Origin: Bowdeniella nasicola
Lineage (GTDB): Bacteria; Actinomycetota; Actinomycetes; Actinomycetales; Actinomycetaceae
Reading direction: 5' to 3'
NCBI RefSeq assembly: GCF_001907295.1
Contig: NZ_MQVR01000001.1
Coordinates: 22,257 to 86,256, forward strand
DNA: 64,000 bases
In this document: piece by piece, positions 8,933 through 18,178 of the stretch
Layout of the letters: each line of letters opens with the position of its first letter
Numbering within the stretch: position 1 is the first letter of the stretch
Notes under the pieces: model-generated
Told to the model about the DNA's origin: nothing
Seen by the model: only the letters and a program-made list of their open reading frames with translations
The model's database searches: none
Made by a program: the position numbers and the translations under genes

Positions 8933-10833
8933 CCGGTGCGCTGCGCCCGCTGCGGGTCGTCGTCGTCGGGGGAGGAGAGCTCGCCGATCAGGTGCGCGGT
9001 GAGCTCGCTCGCGTCGTCGATGAGGGGACGGAGATTTCGCTCTTCGACGGGGTTGGAGCGGTTGAGAAGCAGCTGCCGAATGACCTCGAGGTGCCGCTCG
9101 TCGTCGTCCTGCCGGGGCCCGGCCCCATCGATCAACGCATCGATGCGCTCGCGGCGATCGGGCGGCTGCGCGGGGCACGCGTGCTGCTGCTGATTTCCTC
9201 GGGCGAGCATGCGGATGTCGCGCGGGCGGTCGATGAGGGGCGGATCGACGCGTTTGTTGCCCTGCCGATGACGCAGGGGTTCCTCGGCCAGCATGCGTCC
9301 TCCCAGATCGCGCGCTGGCTGCGGCTGCATCACCCGGGGGCGCTGCCGGTGCTCGATGCTGATGCCGCCTCGCCGACGGCCGATGCGCCGCGTTCGGAAC
9401 TGCTGCGCGATATGGAGGCATCCTCGCACGTCGTGGAAGGCGAGCTCGTCGCCGCGATCGAGCGGGCGCTCGGGCCGCGGCCGCGCCTGCACCTGCCGGC
9501 GGGGGTGCGACTGACCCGCCAGGGGCGCAGCGTCGACGGGGTTTTCGTCGTCCTATCCGGGCGCGTCGCCCTCACCCGGCACACCGAGGCCGAGGACCTG
9601 CTGCTGCATCATGCGTCGACGGGGCCCGTCGTAGGGCTGCTCAGCCTGTCGCGTTCGCAAAAGGCGTTTTTCACGTCGACGACCACGACGGACGTCGTCG
9701 TCATTCACCTGTCGATCGAGCAGCTCGACCGGGCGCTCGCGCTCGACCCGGAGGTGGGCGCGGCGCTCGCGGCCGTCGCAATTCGCGGGTTTGCGGCGCG
9801 GTTGCTGCGCAGCGAACAGCTGCAGGTGGAGCGCAATGATCTGAACATCGAGCTGGAAAAGGAGCGGGCCTCGCTCGCGCGGGCGCTGAAGGATTTGGAG
9901 GCCGCGCGCCTGGAGCTCATCGCGCAGGCGCGGTTTGCCACGCTCGGCGAGCTCGCCGCCGGGCTCGCGCACGAGCTCAACAATCCGGTCGCGGCGCTCA
10001 CCCGTTCGGCCGATCACCTCGCTGGGGATCTCACCGAGTTGCTCGGCTCGCACCCCGAAGCGGCGTTCCTCACCGAGATGATGGAATCGGCTCGCACGCG
10101 CTCCCCGCGCTCGACGGCCGAGGAGCGACGCCTGCGGCGGGAGCTGGAGGCGATCACCGATCAAGCAACCGCGTGGCGGCTCGTCGCCGCCGGAATCACG
10201 GGCCCCGCGCAGGCACGCGCGGTCCTTGCGCAAGGGGAGGCCGGCGTCGACCGCTTCGAACTCGCCAGCCGCATCGGCGCCCAACTGCGCGGCATCTCGG
10301 TTGCCACGCGCCGCATCACGACGCTCGTCACGTCGCTGCGCTCCTACGCCCGGCCCGATGACGAGATCGTCGCTGACATCGACGTCGCCGAGACCCTCGA
10401 CGACACGCTCCACCTCGTCTCCCACCGCCTGCGCGACGTCGAGATCGACCGCGATTACCGCGCGACGCGCCGCATCGCCGGGCACCCCTCGCAGCTCGGC
10501 CAGGTCTGGACGAACGTCCTCGTCAACGCCGCCGAGGCACTCGCCGATCACCCGCCGGCCGGCGGCGCCCGCGTCACCATCGCCGCCTTCGACCACGGCG
10601 AGGACCACGTGCGCGTCACCATCGCCGACAACGGCCCCGGCATCCCAGCCTCGGTCCTCCCGCAAGTCTTCCAACCCCATTTCACGACGAAGCACGGCAC
10701 GGTCCGCTTCGGCCTCGGGCTGGGGCTCGGTCTCGCCGCCCACATCGTGCACGAGCACGACGGCGAGATCGATATCGAGTCCGCCCCTGGCGGCACCATC
10801 GTCATCGTCGATCTACCCGCAACCAAGGAGTAA
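8929..10833 (+). CDS. sensor histidine kinase with cNMP-binding domain
   Basis: Soluble two-component kinase of 634 residues. Residues 1-110 form an alpha/beta domain resembling a response-regulator fold but without an obvious phospho-acceptor. A cyclic-nucleotide-binding-like domain follows (about 184-290, with DGVFVVLSGRVALTR), then a coiled coil (300-335), the phospho-acceptor helix ATLGELAAGLAHELNNPV with the active His near 347, and an HATPase domain with N-box NVLVNAAEAL near 528, DNGPGIP near 566 and a Gly-rich lid GLGLGLG near 594. No membrane segment. The ATG overlaps the transporter stop; the response regulator follows after 3 bases. The signal may be a nucleotide or the transporter state (inference). 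Confidence 0.88.
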   Translation: MTGALRPLRVVVVGGGELADQVRGELARVVDEGTEISLFDGVGAVEKQLPNDLEVPLVVVLPGPGPIDQRIDALAAIGRLRGARVLLLISSGEHADVARAVDEGRIDAFVALPMTQGFLGQHASSQIARWLRLHHPGALPVLDADAASPTADAPRSELLRDMEASSHVVEGELVAAIERALGPRPRLHLPAGVRLTRQGRSVDGVFVVLSGRVALTRHTEAEDLLLHHASTGPVVGLLSLSRSQKAFFTSTTTTDVVVIHLSIEQLDRALALDPEVGAALAAVAIRGFAARLLRSEQLQVERNDLNIELEKERASLARALKDLEAARLELIAQARFATLGELAAGLAHELNNPVAALTRSADHLAGDLTELLGSHPEAAFLTEMMESARTRSPRSTAEERRLRRELEAITDQATAWRLVAAGITGPAQARAVLAQGEAGVDRFELASRIGAQLRGISVATRRITTLVTSLRSYARPDDEIVADIDVAETLDDTLHLVSHRLRDVEIDRDYRATRRIAGHPSQLGQVWTNVLVNAAEALADHPPAGGARVTIAAFDHGEDHVRVTIADNGPGIPASVLPQVFQPHFTTKHGTVRFGLGLGLGLAAHIVHEHDGEIDIESAPGGTIVIVDLPATKE

Positions 10834-10836
10834 GCC

Positions 10837-11316
10837 ATGCGTTTAGCCATCATCGTGCTGGAAGACGAAGCGGAGGTGCGCGCCGCCCTCGGGCGGGATC
10901 TGGCGTCCGTCGCGAAGGTCGCGCGCGTCGAATTTGCCGAAGATGTGCCCGACGCGTGGGAGGTCGTCGGCGAGATCGACGCCGACGGCGATGTGCTCGC
11001 CCTCGTGCTCGCCGATCACCGCCTGCCCGGCACGAGCGGCGTCGATTTCCTCGTTCAGATGCAGTCCGATCCGCGCACGGGGCCCGCGCGCACCGTGCTG
11101 GTGACCGGCCAGGCCGATCAGGGTGACACGATCAAGGCCGTGAACCAGGCGGGGCTCGACCACTACATCGCGAAACCGTGGAAGCCCGACGACCTGCTCG
11201 CCGTCGTGCGTGAGCAGCTGACCGACTTCGTCATCGCGTCCAAGCTCGACCCGCTGCCGCACCTCACAATCCTCGACGCGGTTCGCGCAATGGACTCGCT
11301 TCGCGCCCGCTACTAA
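10837..11316 (+). CDS. single-domain response regulator
   Basis: The 159 residues are a receiver domain with little else: acidic pocket LEDEAE at 8-13, phospho-acceptor Asp near 59 in LADHRLPGTSG, the Thr in VLVTGQAD and the conserved Lys in YIAKPWKPDDL near 110. There is no DNA-binding or enzymatic output domain; a short helical tail follows. It starts 3 bases after the histidine kinase stop and is surely its partner. Output must be through protein contact, phosphorelay, or regulation of the cotranscribed transporter. Confidence 0.88.
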   Translation: MRLAIIVLEDEAEVRAALGRDLASVAKVARVEFAEDVPDAWEVVGEIDADGDVLALVLADHRLPGTSGVDFLVQMQSDPRTGPARTVLVTGQADQGDTIKAVNQAGLDHYIAKPWKPDDLLAVVREQLTDFVIASKLDPLPHLTILDAVRAMDSLRARY

Positions 11317-11319
11317 CCT
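11314..11319 (+). promoter_or_regulatory. -10 box for leaderless rbfA transcript
   Basis: TAACCT ends 7 bases before the rbfA ATG and overlaps the TAA stop of the preceding response regulator. No ribosome binding site is present, so transcription would start at or next to the ATG. It would give rbfA-truB-ribF their own promoter, independent of the inserted operon. Confidence 0.5.
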
Positions 11320-11326
11320 TGAGACC

Positions 11327-11755
11327 ATGTCTGATCCACAACGCGCCCGTCGGCTTGCCGAACGCATCAAAGTCATCGTCGCGAAGCTCCTCGATACCCG
11401 CATCAAGGACCCGCGGCTCGGTTTCGTCACCGTGACCGATGTGCGGATGACCGGCGATCTGCAGCACGCGTCGATCTTCTACACCGTTTTTGGCGACGAG
11501 GAGCAGCAGGCCGGAACGCGGGCCGCGCTCGAATCCGCCAAGGGCCTCATCCGCTCCGAGGTCGGCAAGGGCACCGGCGTGCGGCTGACCCCGACGATCG
11601 AGTTCATCGCCGACGCGCTGCCGGAATCGGCCGCCGCGATCGACGATGCGATCAAGCGCGCCGCGGCCGCCGATGCCGAGATCGCCCAGCAGGCGAGCGG
11701 CAAAACGTATGCGGGGGACCCCGATCCCTACCGCAAGCCGCGCGTCGATGAGTAA
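11327..11755 (+). CDS. rbfA: 30S ribosome-binding factor RbfA
   Basis: RbfA binds the small subunit during late 16S rRNA maturation. The 142 residues match the KH-like family fold: N-terminal RRLAERIKVIVAKLLDTR, the core KDPRLGFVTVTDVRMTGDLQ and the helix ALESAKGLIRSEVGKGTGVR leading to LTPTIEFIADALPE. The tail after residue 120 is polar and variable. It overlaps truB by 8 bases. It normally follows infB directly, but here is displaced by a 5.5 kb insert. Confidence 0.95.
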   Translation: MSDPQRARRLAERIKVIVAKLLDTRIKDPRLGFVTVTDVRMTGDLQHASIFYTVFGDEEQQAGTRAALESAKGLIRSEVGKGTGVRLTPTIEFIADALPESAAAIDDAIKRAAAADAEIAQQASGKTYAGDPDPYRKPRVDE

Positions 11756-12632
11756 CGGCCCCAGCGGGTTTGTTCTCGTGAACAAGCCCGCCGGTCCCAC
11801 CTCCCACGGCGTCGTCGCGGCGCTGCGGCGCTCGCTTGCTACCCGCAAGGTCGGGCATGCGGGCACGCTCGATCCCATGGCGACGGGGTTGCTCATCGCC
11901 GGGGTGGGGCGCGCCACGAGGCTGCTGACGTACCTCGTCGGGCTCGATAAGGCGTATACCGCGACGATCCGCCTGGGGGAGGCGACGACGACGGACGACG
12001 CCGAGGGCGAACTCATGGCCGCGACGGACGCGTTCCGCGTGACCGATGCGCAGATCCTGGCGGCGCTTCAGGCGTTTCGCGGCGAGATCATGCAGCGGCC
12101 GACGCGCGTGTCGGCGATCAAGGTCGACGGCAAACGCGCCTACGACCGCGTGCGTGCGGGCGAGGACGTCGAGATCGCCGCGCGCCCCGTGACGATCCAC
12201 GAGCTCGAGGTGCTCTCCGGTCCGACGCCGGCGACGGGCGCGGGCGGCGGTGGCGTCGTCGATCTCGACGTGCGCGTGCGGGTCTCGTCGGGCACCTATA
12301 TTCGCGCGATCGCGCGCGACCTGGGCGAAGCGCTCGGCGTCGGCGGACACCTGACGCGCCTTGAGCGCACGTCCGTCGGGCCGTTCACGCTCGCCGACGC
12401 GAGCGAGCTCGAGGCGCCCGAACTGCTCGAACCGCTTGGCGTCATGGGCCGCGTCCTGCCGGTGTGCGAGGTCGATGATGGCGAGGCGAAGGATCTCGCC
12501 CAGGGGCGGTTTATCGCGCCGCGCGACTTCGCCGGCGAGTTCGCGCTGGCCGCCCATGCAGGATCGCTCATCGCCGTCGTCACCGTGCGCGAGGGGCGCA
12601 CCCGGCCCGTGCTCGTCATGGAGGCGCAATGA
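11748..12632 (+). CDS. truB: tRNA pseudouridine(55) synthase TruB
   Basis: Makes pseudouridine 55 in the T-loop of tRNAs. The 294 residues carry the catalytic motif GHAGTLDPMATG (catalytic Asp near 42), the KPAGPTSH motif at the N-terminus, and RVSAIKVDGKRAYDRVRAGE and GTYIRAIARDLGEALG further on. The start at 11748 overlaps the rbfA end and gives the family's usual SGFVLVNKPAGPTSH beginning. The stop overlaps the ribF ATG as ATGA, so the two are translationally coupled. Confidence 0.95.
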   Translation: MSNGPSGFVLVNKPAGPTSHGVVAALRRSLATRKVGHAGTLDPMATGLLIAGVGRATRLLTYLVGLDKAYTATIRLGEATTTDDAEGELMAATDAFRVTDAQILAALQAFRGEIMQRPTRVSAIKVDGKRAYDRVRAGEDVEIAARPVTIHELEVLSGPTPATGAGGGGVVDLDVRVRVSSGTYIRAIARDLGEALGVGGHLTRLERTSVGPFTLADASELEAPELLEPLGVMGRVLPVCEVDDGEAKDLAQGRFIAPRDFAGEFALAAHAGSLIAVVTVREGRTRPVLVMEAQ

Positions 12633-13576
12633 GCAGCGTCGTCACGATTGGCATGTATGACGGCGTGCACCGCGGCCACCAGGCGGTGCTCGCCGCCGCG
12701 CGCGCCGAGGCGGATGCGCGTGGCATCCCGCTTATCGTCATGACGTTTGACCCCCATCCGGTCAAGGTCCATCGGCCGGACGCGTACCTCACGGAGGTCA
12801 CGACGCTCGAGCACCGCATCGACCTGTTGCGCGATCTCGGCGTCGATGAGGTCGACGTCGTGCCCTATTCGCTCGGTTTTGCCGCGCAGTCCCCGCGCGA
12901 ATTCGTCCAGACGTATCTGCTTGAGCGGCTTGCCGCGTCCTGCGTCGTCGAGGGCGAAGACGTGCGTTTCGGGGCGGGCAACGCGGGGGATGCGCAGTGC
13001 CTGGCCTCGCTCGGCGCCGATCTCGGGTTCGATGTGCGGATCGTGAGCGACCTGCACGATCCGAAGACCGGGCGACGCTGGTCCTCCACGTGGGTGCGCG
13101 AGGCGCTGCTCGCCGGGGACGTGCGCGAGGCCGCCTACGTGCTGGGCCGGCCGCATCGCGTGCGCGGCGAGGTCGAGCACGGCCTGAAGCGCGGTCGCGA
13201 ACTCGGCTTCCCGACGGCGAACGTCCACGCCAAGGGCGTCGGCGTCGTGCCCGCCGACGGCGTGTATGCCGGGTGGCTCGTGCTGTGCGATAACGGCGTG
13301 GTGCGCCCACTGCCCGCCGCGATCTCAGTCGGCACGAACCCGCATTTCGACGGGGAGCGCCGCACCGTCGAGGCGCACGTGCTCGGGCGCAGCGACCTCA
13401 ATATTTATGGGCAGACGGTGCAGGTTGAGTTCACCGAGCGGATCCGTGCGATGGCGAGCTTTGACTCGCTCGACGCGCTGCTGGCCGAGATGGACCGCGA
13501 TCTTGCCACGACGGCGCGCATCCTTGGCGTGCCGAGTGCCAGCCGCGTCGATCCGGCAAGCGTAACCGCGAAATAG
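12629..13576 (+). CDS. ribF: bifunctional riboflavin kinase / FAD synthetase
   Basis: Converts riboflavin to FMN and FMN to FAD. The N-terminal nucleotidyltransferase domain shows GMYDGVHRGHQ, with Tyr where Phe is usual, and FDPHPVKVHRPD. The C-terminal flavokinase domain has VRGEVEHGLKRGRELGFPTA and, near residue 260, the stretch from FDGERRTVEAHV onward. Length 315 is normal. The N-terminus is a few residues shorter than many homologues because the ATG lies on the truB stop. It is the last gene of rbfA-truB-ribF. Confidence 0.94.
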   Translation: MSSVVTIGMYDGVHRGHQAVLAAARAEADARGIPLIVMTFDPHPVKVHRPDAYLTEVTTLEHRIDLLRDLGVDEVDVVPYSLGFAAQSPREFVQTYLLERLAASCVVEGEDVRFGAGNAGDAQCLASLGADLGFDVRIVSDLHDPKTGRRWSSTWVREALLAGDVREAAYVLGRPHRVRGEVEHGLKRGRELGFPTANVHAKGVGVVPADGVYAGWLVLCDNGVVRPLPAAISVGTNPHFDGERRTVEAHVLGRSDLNIYGQTVQVEFTERIRAMASFDSLDALLAEMDRDLATTARILGVPSASRVDPASVTAK

Positions 13577-13643
13577 TTTTCGTCTCCGCGACCGAATAAC
13601 GCAGCGCCGACGGTATTGGCCGCGGCGAGCGGGCCTCGCGCGA

Positions 13644-13649
13644 TAGTAT
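13644..13649 (+). promoter_or_regulatory. -10 box for leaderless antiporter transcript
   Basis: TAGTAT ends 6 bases before the ATG of the antiporter gene, and no ribosome binding site lies between. This places the transcription start at the initiation codon. Confidence 0.5.
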
Positions 13650-13655
13650 GGCCTC

Positions 13656-15131
13656 ATGACACGCGAGCAGGGGGAGACGCAACGGCTGAAGGGGCTGGCG
13701 CTGCCCGCGCTGACGGCGCTCGTCGTCGGCTCGATGATCGGCGGTGGCATCTTCGGGTTGCCCTCGCAGATGGCGCGGGCCGCGGCCCCCGGCCCGCTGC
13801 TCATCGGCTGGGCGATCACAGGGTTCGGGATGCTCATGCTCGCGCTGTCCTTCCAGTCACTCGCGATGCGCCTGCCACGGCTCGACGGCGGCGTCTACGG
13901 CTATGCGCGCGCCGGGTTCGGTAATTACGTCGGGTTCTGTGCCGCGATGGGGTACTGGATCGGCGTGTGGATCGGCAATGTCGGCTTCCTCGTACTGCTG
14001 ATGAGCTCGATCGGCACGTTCGTCCCCGCGTTCGAGGGCGGCAATACGCCGATCGCAATCGCCTGTGCTTCCGCGCTGCTGTGGGTCGTGCACTACCTCG
14101 TGCTGCGGGGCGTGGAGACCGCGGCGATTGTCAACGTCATCGTGACGATCGCGAAGGTCGTCCCGCTCATCGTCTTCATCGTCGTCAGCTTCTTCTCGTT
14201 CAAGATCGGCTTTTTGACCCGCGATTTTTGGGGCGAGGGTACGGTCGTCTCGACCGATGATTTCGCGTCGACGACGCAGCTCGGCAGCCCGATGGCGCAG
14301 ATCGTCGGGATGATGCTCATTACGGTGTGGGTGTTCTCGGGCGTCGAGGGCGCGTCGATCTTCTCCCGTCGTGCGCGCCAGCGCCGTGATGTCGGGCGCG
14401 CGACGGTCCTCGGGTTCCTGTTCGTGCTCGCGCTGCTCATCGCGGTGAACCTGCTGTCCTACGGCGTCATGAGCCAGACCGAACTATCCGCCGTGCGCGA
14501 CCCGTCGCTCGCGGGCGTCTTCGCCCACGTCGTCGGGCCGTGGGGAGCGAAATTCATCGCCGCGGGTCTCACGATCTCGCTGCTTGGCGTGCTGCTGTCG
14601 TGGATTTTGCTCGCGACCGAAATCCTGCGCATCCCCGCGGCCGACAACGTCATTCCCACCCGCATCGGTGCGCTCAACTCGCACGGCACGCCCCGCATTG
14701 CGCTGTGGCTGTCGGATATCTGCGTCCAGATCGTTTTGCTGTGGACGGCGTTTAGCGAAAAAACCTACGAGTTCCTCATCCTGCTCGCCTCGGGCGTCTT
14801 CCTCATTCCCTACACCCTCGTCGCGCTGTTCCAGTTGACGTCCTCGCTGAAGGAATCGGAGGCCGATGCGCAGCAGGTGCGCAAGCGCGACGTCGTCATC
14901 GGTGTGCTCGCCACGATTTACGGCCTGTGGCTGATCTATGCCGGGGGACTGGCCTACTTCCTCGGCTCGATCACCGCCTACCTCGTCCTCACGCCGCTGT
15001 ACGTGCTTGCGCGTCGTGAAGCGCAGCACCGAAAAGTTTTTAAGCCCTTCGAATGGGCCGTGCTCGCCGTCCTTATTGTCGGTACCGCACTGTTTGTCTG
15101 GATGCTCGCGATGGGACGCGCCAGCTTCTAG
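13656..15131 (+). CDS. basic amino acid/polyamine antiporter (ArcD-like), APC superfamily
   Basis: Integral membrane exchanger, 491 residues. The first membrane segment carries LVVGSMIGGGIFGLP, the unwound glycine-rich helix of the APC fold. LDGGVYGYARAGFGNYVGF and GYWIGVWIGNVGFLVLL are typical of the arginine/ornithine and lysine exchanger subgroup. Twelve or so hydrophobic segments follow to the C-terminus. The substrate is inferred: no arginine deiminase genes are nearby in the window. It stands alone between ribF and rpsO. Confidence 0.8.
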   Translation: MTREQGETQRLKGLALPALTALVVGSMIGGGIFGLPSQMARAAAPGPLLIGWAITGFGMLMLALSFQSLAMRLPRLDGGVYGYARAGFGNYVGFCAAMGYWIGVWIGNVGFLVLLMSSIGTFVPAFEGGNTPIAIACASALLWVVHYLVLRGVETAAIVNVIVTIAKVVPLIVFIVVSFFSFKIGFLTRDFWGEGTVVSTDDFASTTQLGSPMAQIVGMMLITVWVFSGVEGASIFSRRARQRRDVGRATVLGFLFVLALLIAVNLLSYGVMSQTELSAVRDPSLAGVFAHVVGPWGAKFIAAGLTISLLGVLLSWILLATEILRIPAADNVIPTRIGALNSHGTPRIALWLSDICVQIVLLWTAFSEKTYEFLILLASGVFLIPYTLVALFQLTSSLKESEADAQQVRKRDVVIGVLATIYGLWLIYAGGLAYFLGSITAYLVLTPLYVLARREAQHRKVFKPFEWAVLAVLIVGTALFVWMLAMGRASF

Positions 15132-15287
15132 GTGTCCCATCGCACACGCGTAGCGCTCCGCTTCGCTTCCCAGGAGGCGGCAGGCGCGTGGTAACCTGGC
15201 GTTTGCCGTAATCTTCGGCCACGGATGCGTCGTGCCCGGGAGAACATGCCCCGGAGCTCTGTGCAACGAAATCATAAGGAGAAGCCT

Positions 15288-15557
15288 GTGCCGCTGAGCA
15301 AGGACGTCAAAGAACAGATCATCGCCGAGTACGCCACCCATGAGGGCGACACCGGCTCCCCGGAGGTCCAGGTTGCGCTGCTGACCAAGCGCATCAAGGA
15401 TCTCACCGAACACTTCAAGACCCACAAGCATGACCACCACTCCCGTCGTGGCCTCATGCTGCTGGTCGGTCAGCGTCGTCGCCTGCTTGATTACCTCAAG
15501 AAGATCGACATCGAGCGCTACCGCTCCCTAATCGAACGTCTCGGCATTCGCCGCTAG
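15288..15557 (+). CDS. rpsO: 30S ribosomal protein S15
   Basis: Binds 16S rRNA early in assembly of the platform of the small subunit. The 89 residues match the family throughout: [59 protein letters not shown] and a C-terminal [15 protein letters not shown] at 15288 follows AAGGAGAAG. A TAACCT box about 100 bases upstream may be the promoter -10. A terminator follows before pnp, the common rpsO-pnp arrangement. Confidence 0.97.
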   Translation: MPLSKDVKEQIIAEYATHEGDTGSPEVQVALLTKRIKDLTEHFKTHKHDHHSRRGLMLLVGQRRRLLDYLKKIDIERYRSLIERLGIRR

Positions 15558-15565
15558 ACGAAATC

Positions 15566-15586
15566 GGCCCGGGCTAAGCCCGGGCC
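15566..15586 (+). terminator. terminator-like hairpin between rpsO and pnp
   Basis: GGCCCGGGC (15566-15574), loop TAA and GCCCGGGCC (15578-15586) form a perfect 9-bp GC stem nine bases after the rpsO stop, followed by GTCTTAG. The T run is weak, so read-through into pnp is likely. Confidence 0.7.
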
Positions 15587-15742
15587 GTCTTAGCGCCCGC
15601 CGTAAAATAGCGGCGGGGCAGGAACAAACTGAAGAGTGCCACGCTGCCTGCCCGGTCCTCGGTGGTGGCTTCCGGAACGAGAGACTTCCGTGAGCTTCGA
15701 TCGATGACCGTCGGGTAAGTGGCCATGACACAGGAAGGTGCC

Positions 15743-18076
15743 ATGGAAGGCCCAGAAATCACATTCGCCGAAGCCGTCATCGACAACGGCTCGTTCGGAA
15801 CGCGCACCGTGCGCTTCGAAACCGGGCGGCTCGCCCGCCAGGCCGCCGGAAGCGCGGTCGTCTACCTCGATGAGGACACGATGGTCCTGTCGGCCACCGC
15901 GGCCGGCAAGAACCCGAAGGACCAGTTCGACTTCTTCCCGCTGACCGTCGACGTCGAAGAGCGCCAGTATGCCGCGGGCAAGATCCCCGGCTCGTTCTTC
16001 CGTCGCGAAGGCCGCCCGACGACCGACGCGATCCTCGCGTGCCGCCTCATCGACCGCCCGCTGCGCCCCGCCTTCGTCAAGGGCCTGCGCAACGAGGTTC
16101 AGATCGTCGAAACCATCCTAGCCATCCACCCGGATGACGCCTACGACGTCGTCGCGATCAACGCCGCCTCGATGTCCACGCAGATCGCTGGCCTGCCGTT
16201 CTCCGGCCCGATCGGTGGCGTGCGTATCGCCCTGATCGACAACCAGTGGGTCGCATTCCCACGCTACAGCGAGCTCGAGCGCGCCGTGTTCTCGATGGTC
16301 GTGGCCGGCCGCATCGTCGGTGACGACGTCGCCGTCATGATGGTCGAGGCCGAGGCCACCGACAACGCCTGGGATCTCGTGAAGAACCAGGGCGCGACCG
16401 CGCCGACTGAAGAGGTCGTCGCCGAGGGCCTGGAGGCCGCGAAGCCGTTCATCAAGGCGCTATGCGAAGCCCAGCTCGTCGTCGCGGAAAAGACCGCGAA
16501 GCCGACCGCTGACTTCCCGCTGTTCCTCGACTACCAGGACGATGCCTTCGCCGCCGTCGAGAAGCACTCGACGGACTACCTGAAGAAGGCCATCACGATC
16601 TCCGGCAAGCTCGAGCGCGAAGCCGAGATCGACGCCGGCCGCGACGAGATGCTCGAAGCCCTCGGCGAAGAGTTCGAAGGCCGCGAAAAGGAACTGTCGG
16701 CCGCCTACCGCCAGCTGACGAAGAACCTCGTGCGTCACCGCACCCTCACCGAGGGCGTCCGCATGGACGGCCGCGGCCTGAAGGACATCCGGACGCTGTC
16801 CGCCGAGGTCGAGGTCCTGCCGCGCGTGCACGGCTCCGCGATCTTCGAGCGCGGCGAGACGCAGATCCTGGGCGTTACCACCCTCAACATGCTGCGCATG
16901 GAACAGCAGATCGACTCCCTGAGCCCGATCACCTCCAAGCGCTACATGCACAACTACAACTTCCCGCCGTACTCGACCGGTGAGACCGGCCGCGTCGGCT
17001 CCCCGAAGCGCCGCGAAATCGGCCACGGTGCGCTCGCCGAGCGCGCGCTCGTGCCGGTGCTGCCGAGCCGCGAGGAATTCCCCTACGCGATCCGCCAGGT
17101 CTCCGAGGCGCTCGGATCCAACGGCTCGACCTCGATGGGGTCCGTCTGCGCCTCGACGCTGTCACTGCTGCAGGCCGGTGTGCCGCTGCGCGCGCCCGTC
17201 GCCGGTATCGCCATGGGCCTCATGAGCGATGAGGTCGACGGCGAGACCCGCTACGCCGCGCTGACCGATATCCTCGGCGCCGAAGATGCCTTCGGCGACA
17301 TGGACTTCAAGGTCGCCGGTACCCGCGAGTTCGTCACCGCGATCCAGCTCGACACCAAGCTCGACGGCATCCCGTCCGATGAGCTGGCCAAGGCCCTGTC
17401 GCAGGCCCGCGACGCCCGCCTGCACATCCTGGACGTCATGAACGAAGCAATCGACGCGCCCGACGAGATGGCCGCCACCGCGCCGCGCATCATCGCCGTG
17501 AAGATCCCCGTCGACAAGATCGGTGAGGTCATCGGCCCCAAGGGCAAGATGATCAACCAGATCCAGGAAGACACCGGCGCCGAGCTCACGATTGAGGACG
17601 ACGGCACCGTCTACATCGGCGCCTCTGACGGTGCGGCCGCGGATGCCGCCCGCGACGCCGTCAACGCCATTGCGAACCCGCAGATGCCGGAAATCGGCGA
17701 GCGCTTCGTCGGCACGGTCGTCAAGACCACGACGTTCGGCGCGTTCGTCTCCCTGTCCCCGGGCAAGGACGGTCTGCTGCACGTCTCGCAGATCCGTCGC
17801 CTCGTCGGCGGCAAGCGCGTCGAAAACGTCGACGACGTCCTGCCCGTCGGCTCTAAGGTCCAGGTCGAACTGGCCGAGATCGATGACCGCGGCAAGCTCT
17901 CGCTGCACGCCGTCGTCGAGGGCGAAGAAAACGACGGCTCCGATGAGGGCGAATCGGGCGAGGACTCGGGCCGCGAAGAGCGCTCCGAGCGTCGCCGCGG
18001 CAACGGCGATGACCGTCGACGCGAGCGTCGTCCGCGCCAGCGCACCCGTCGCCGCCGCGATGATGACTCCGAGTAG
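15743..18076 (+). CDS. pnp: polyribonucleotide nucleotidyltransferase (PNPase)
   Basis: 3'-to-5' phosphorolytic exoribonuclease of RNA decay and, in actinomycetes, RNA 3' tailing. From ATG 15743 it is 777 residues with two RNase PH domains, a KH domain ([16 protein letters not shown] near 592), an S1 domain (about 650-720, [15 protein letters not shown]) and an acidic-then-Arg-rich tail. [18 protein letters not shown] belongs to the second catalytic core. I chose 15743 because AGGAAGG lies just upstream and the product then begins [16 protein letters not shown] as usual. In-frame GTG 15719 is an alternative. Confidence 0.96.
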   Translation: MEGPEITFAEAVIDNGSFGTRTVRFETGRLARQAAGSAVVYLDEDTMVLSATAAGKNPKDQFDFFPLTVDVEERQYAAGKIPGSFFRREGRPTTDAILACRLIDRPLRPAFVKGLRNEVQIVETILAIHPDDAYDVVAINAASMSTQIAGLPFSGPIGGVRIALIDNQWVAFPRYSELERAVFSMVVAGRIVGDDVAVMMVEAEATDNAWDLVKNQGATAPTEEVVAEGLEAAKPFIKALCEAQLVVAEKTAKPTADFPLFLDYQDDAFAAVEKHSTDYLKKAITISGKLEREAEIDAGRDEMLEALGEEFEGREKELSAAYRQLTKNLVRHRTLTEGVRMDGRGLKDIRTLSAEVEVLPRVHGSAIFERGETQILGVTTLNMLRMEQQIDSLSPITSKRYMHNYNFPPYSTGETGRVGSPKRREIGHGALAERALVPVLPSREEFPYAIRQVSEALGSNGSTSMGSVCASTLSLLQAGVPLRAPVAGIAMGLMSDEVDGETRYAALTDILGAEDAFGDMDFKVAGTREFVTAIQLDTKLDGIPSDELAKALSQARDARLHILDVMNEAIDAPDEMAATAPRIIAVKIPVDKIGEVIGPKGKMINQIQEDTGAELTIEDDGTVYIGASDGAAADAARDAVNAIANPQMPEIGERFVGTVVKTTTFGAFVSLSPGKDGLLHVSQIRRLVGGKRVENVDDVLPVGSKVQVELAEIDDRGKLSLHAVVEGEENDGSDEGESGEDSGREERSERRRGNGDDRRRERRPRQRTRRRRDDDSE

Positions 18077-18093
18077 CCACTAGCTCAATTCGG

Positions 18094-18127
18094 CCGGCTA
18101 CCCCGCTTTGGGGTGGTCGGACGTTTT
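18094..18127 (+). terminator. intrinsic terminator after pnp
   Basis: An 11-bp stem including two G-U pairs (18094-18104 with 18110-18120) and a GCTTT loop is followed by ACGTTTTG. It lies 17 bases after the pnp stop and separates pnp from the dapB promoter. Confidence 0.7.
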
Positions 18128-18166
18128 GTCTCCTGGACCGCCTGGGGGACACCTGCGGGGCGCTGT

Positions 18167-18172
18167 TACGTT
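18167..18172 (+). promoter_or_regulatory. -10 box for leaderless dapB transcript
   Basis: TACGTT ends 6 bases before the dapB ATG, with no ribosome binding site between, consistent with a leaderless message. Confidence 0.5.
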
Positions 18173-18178
18173 AAAGCC

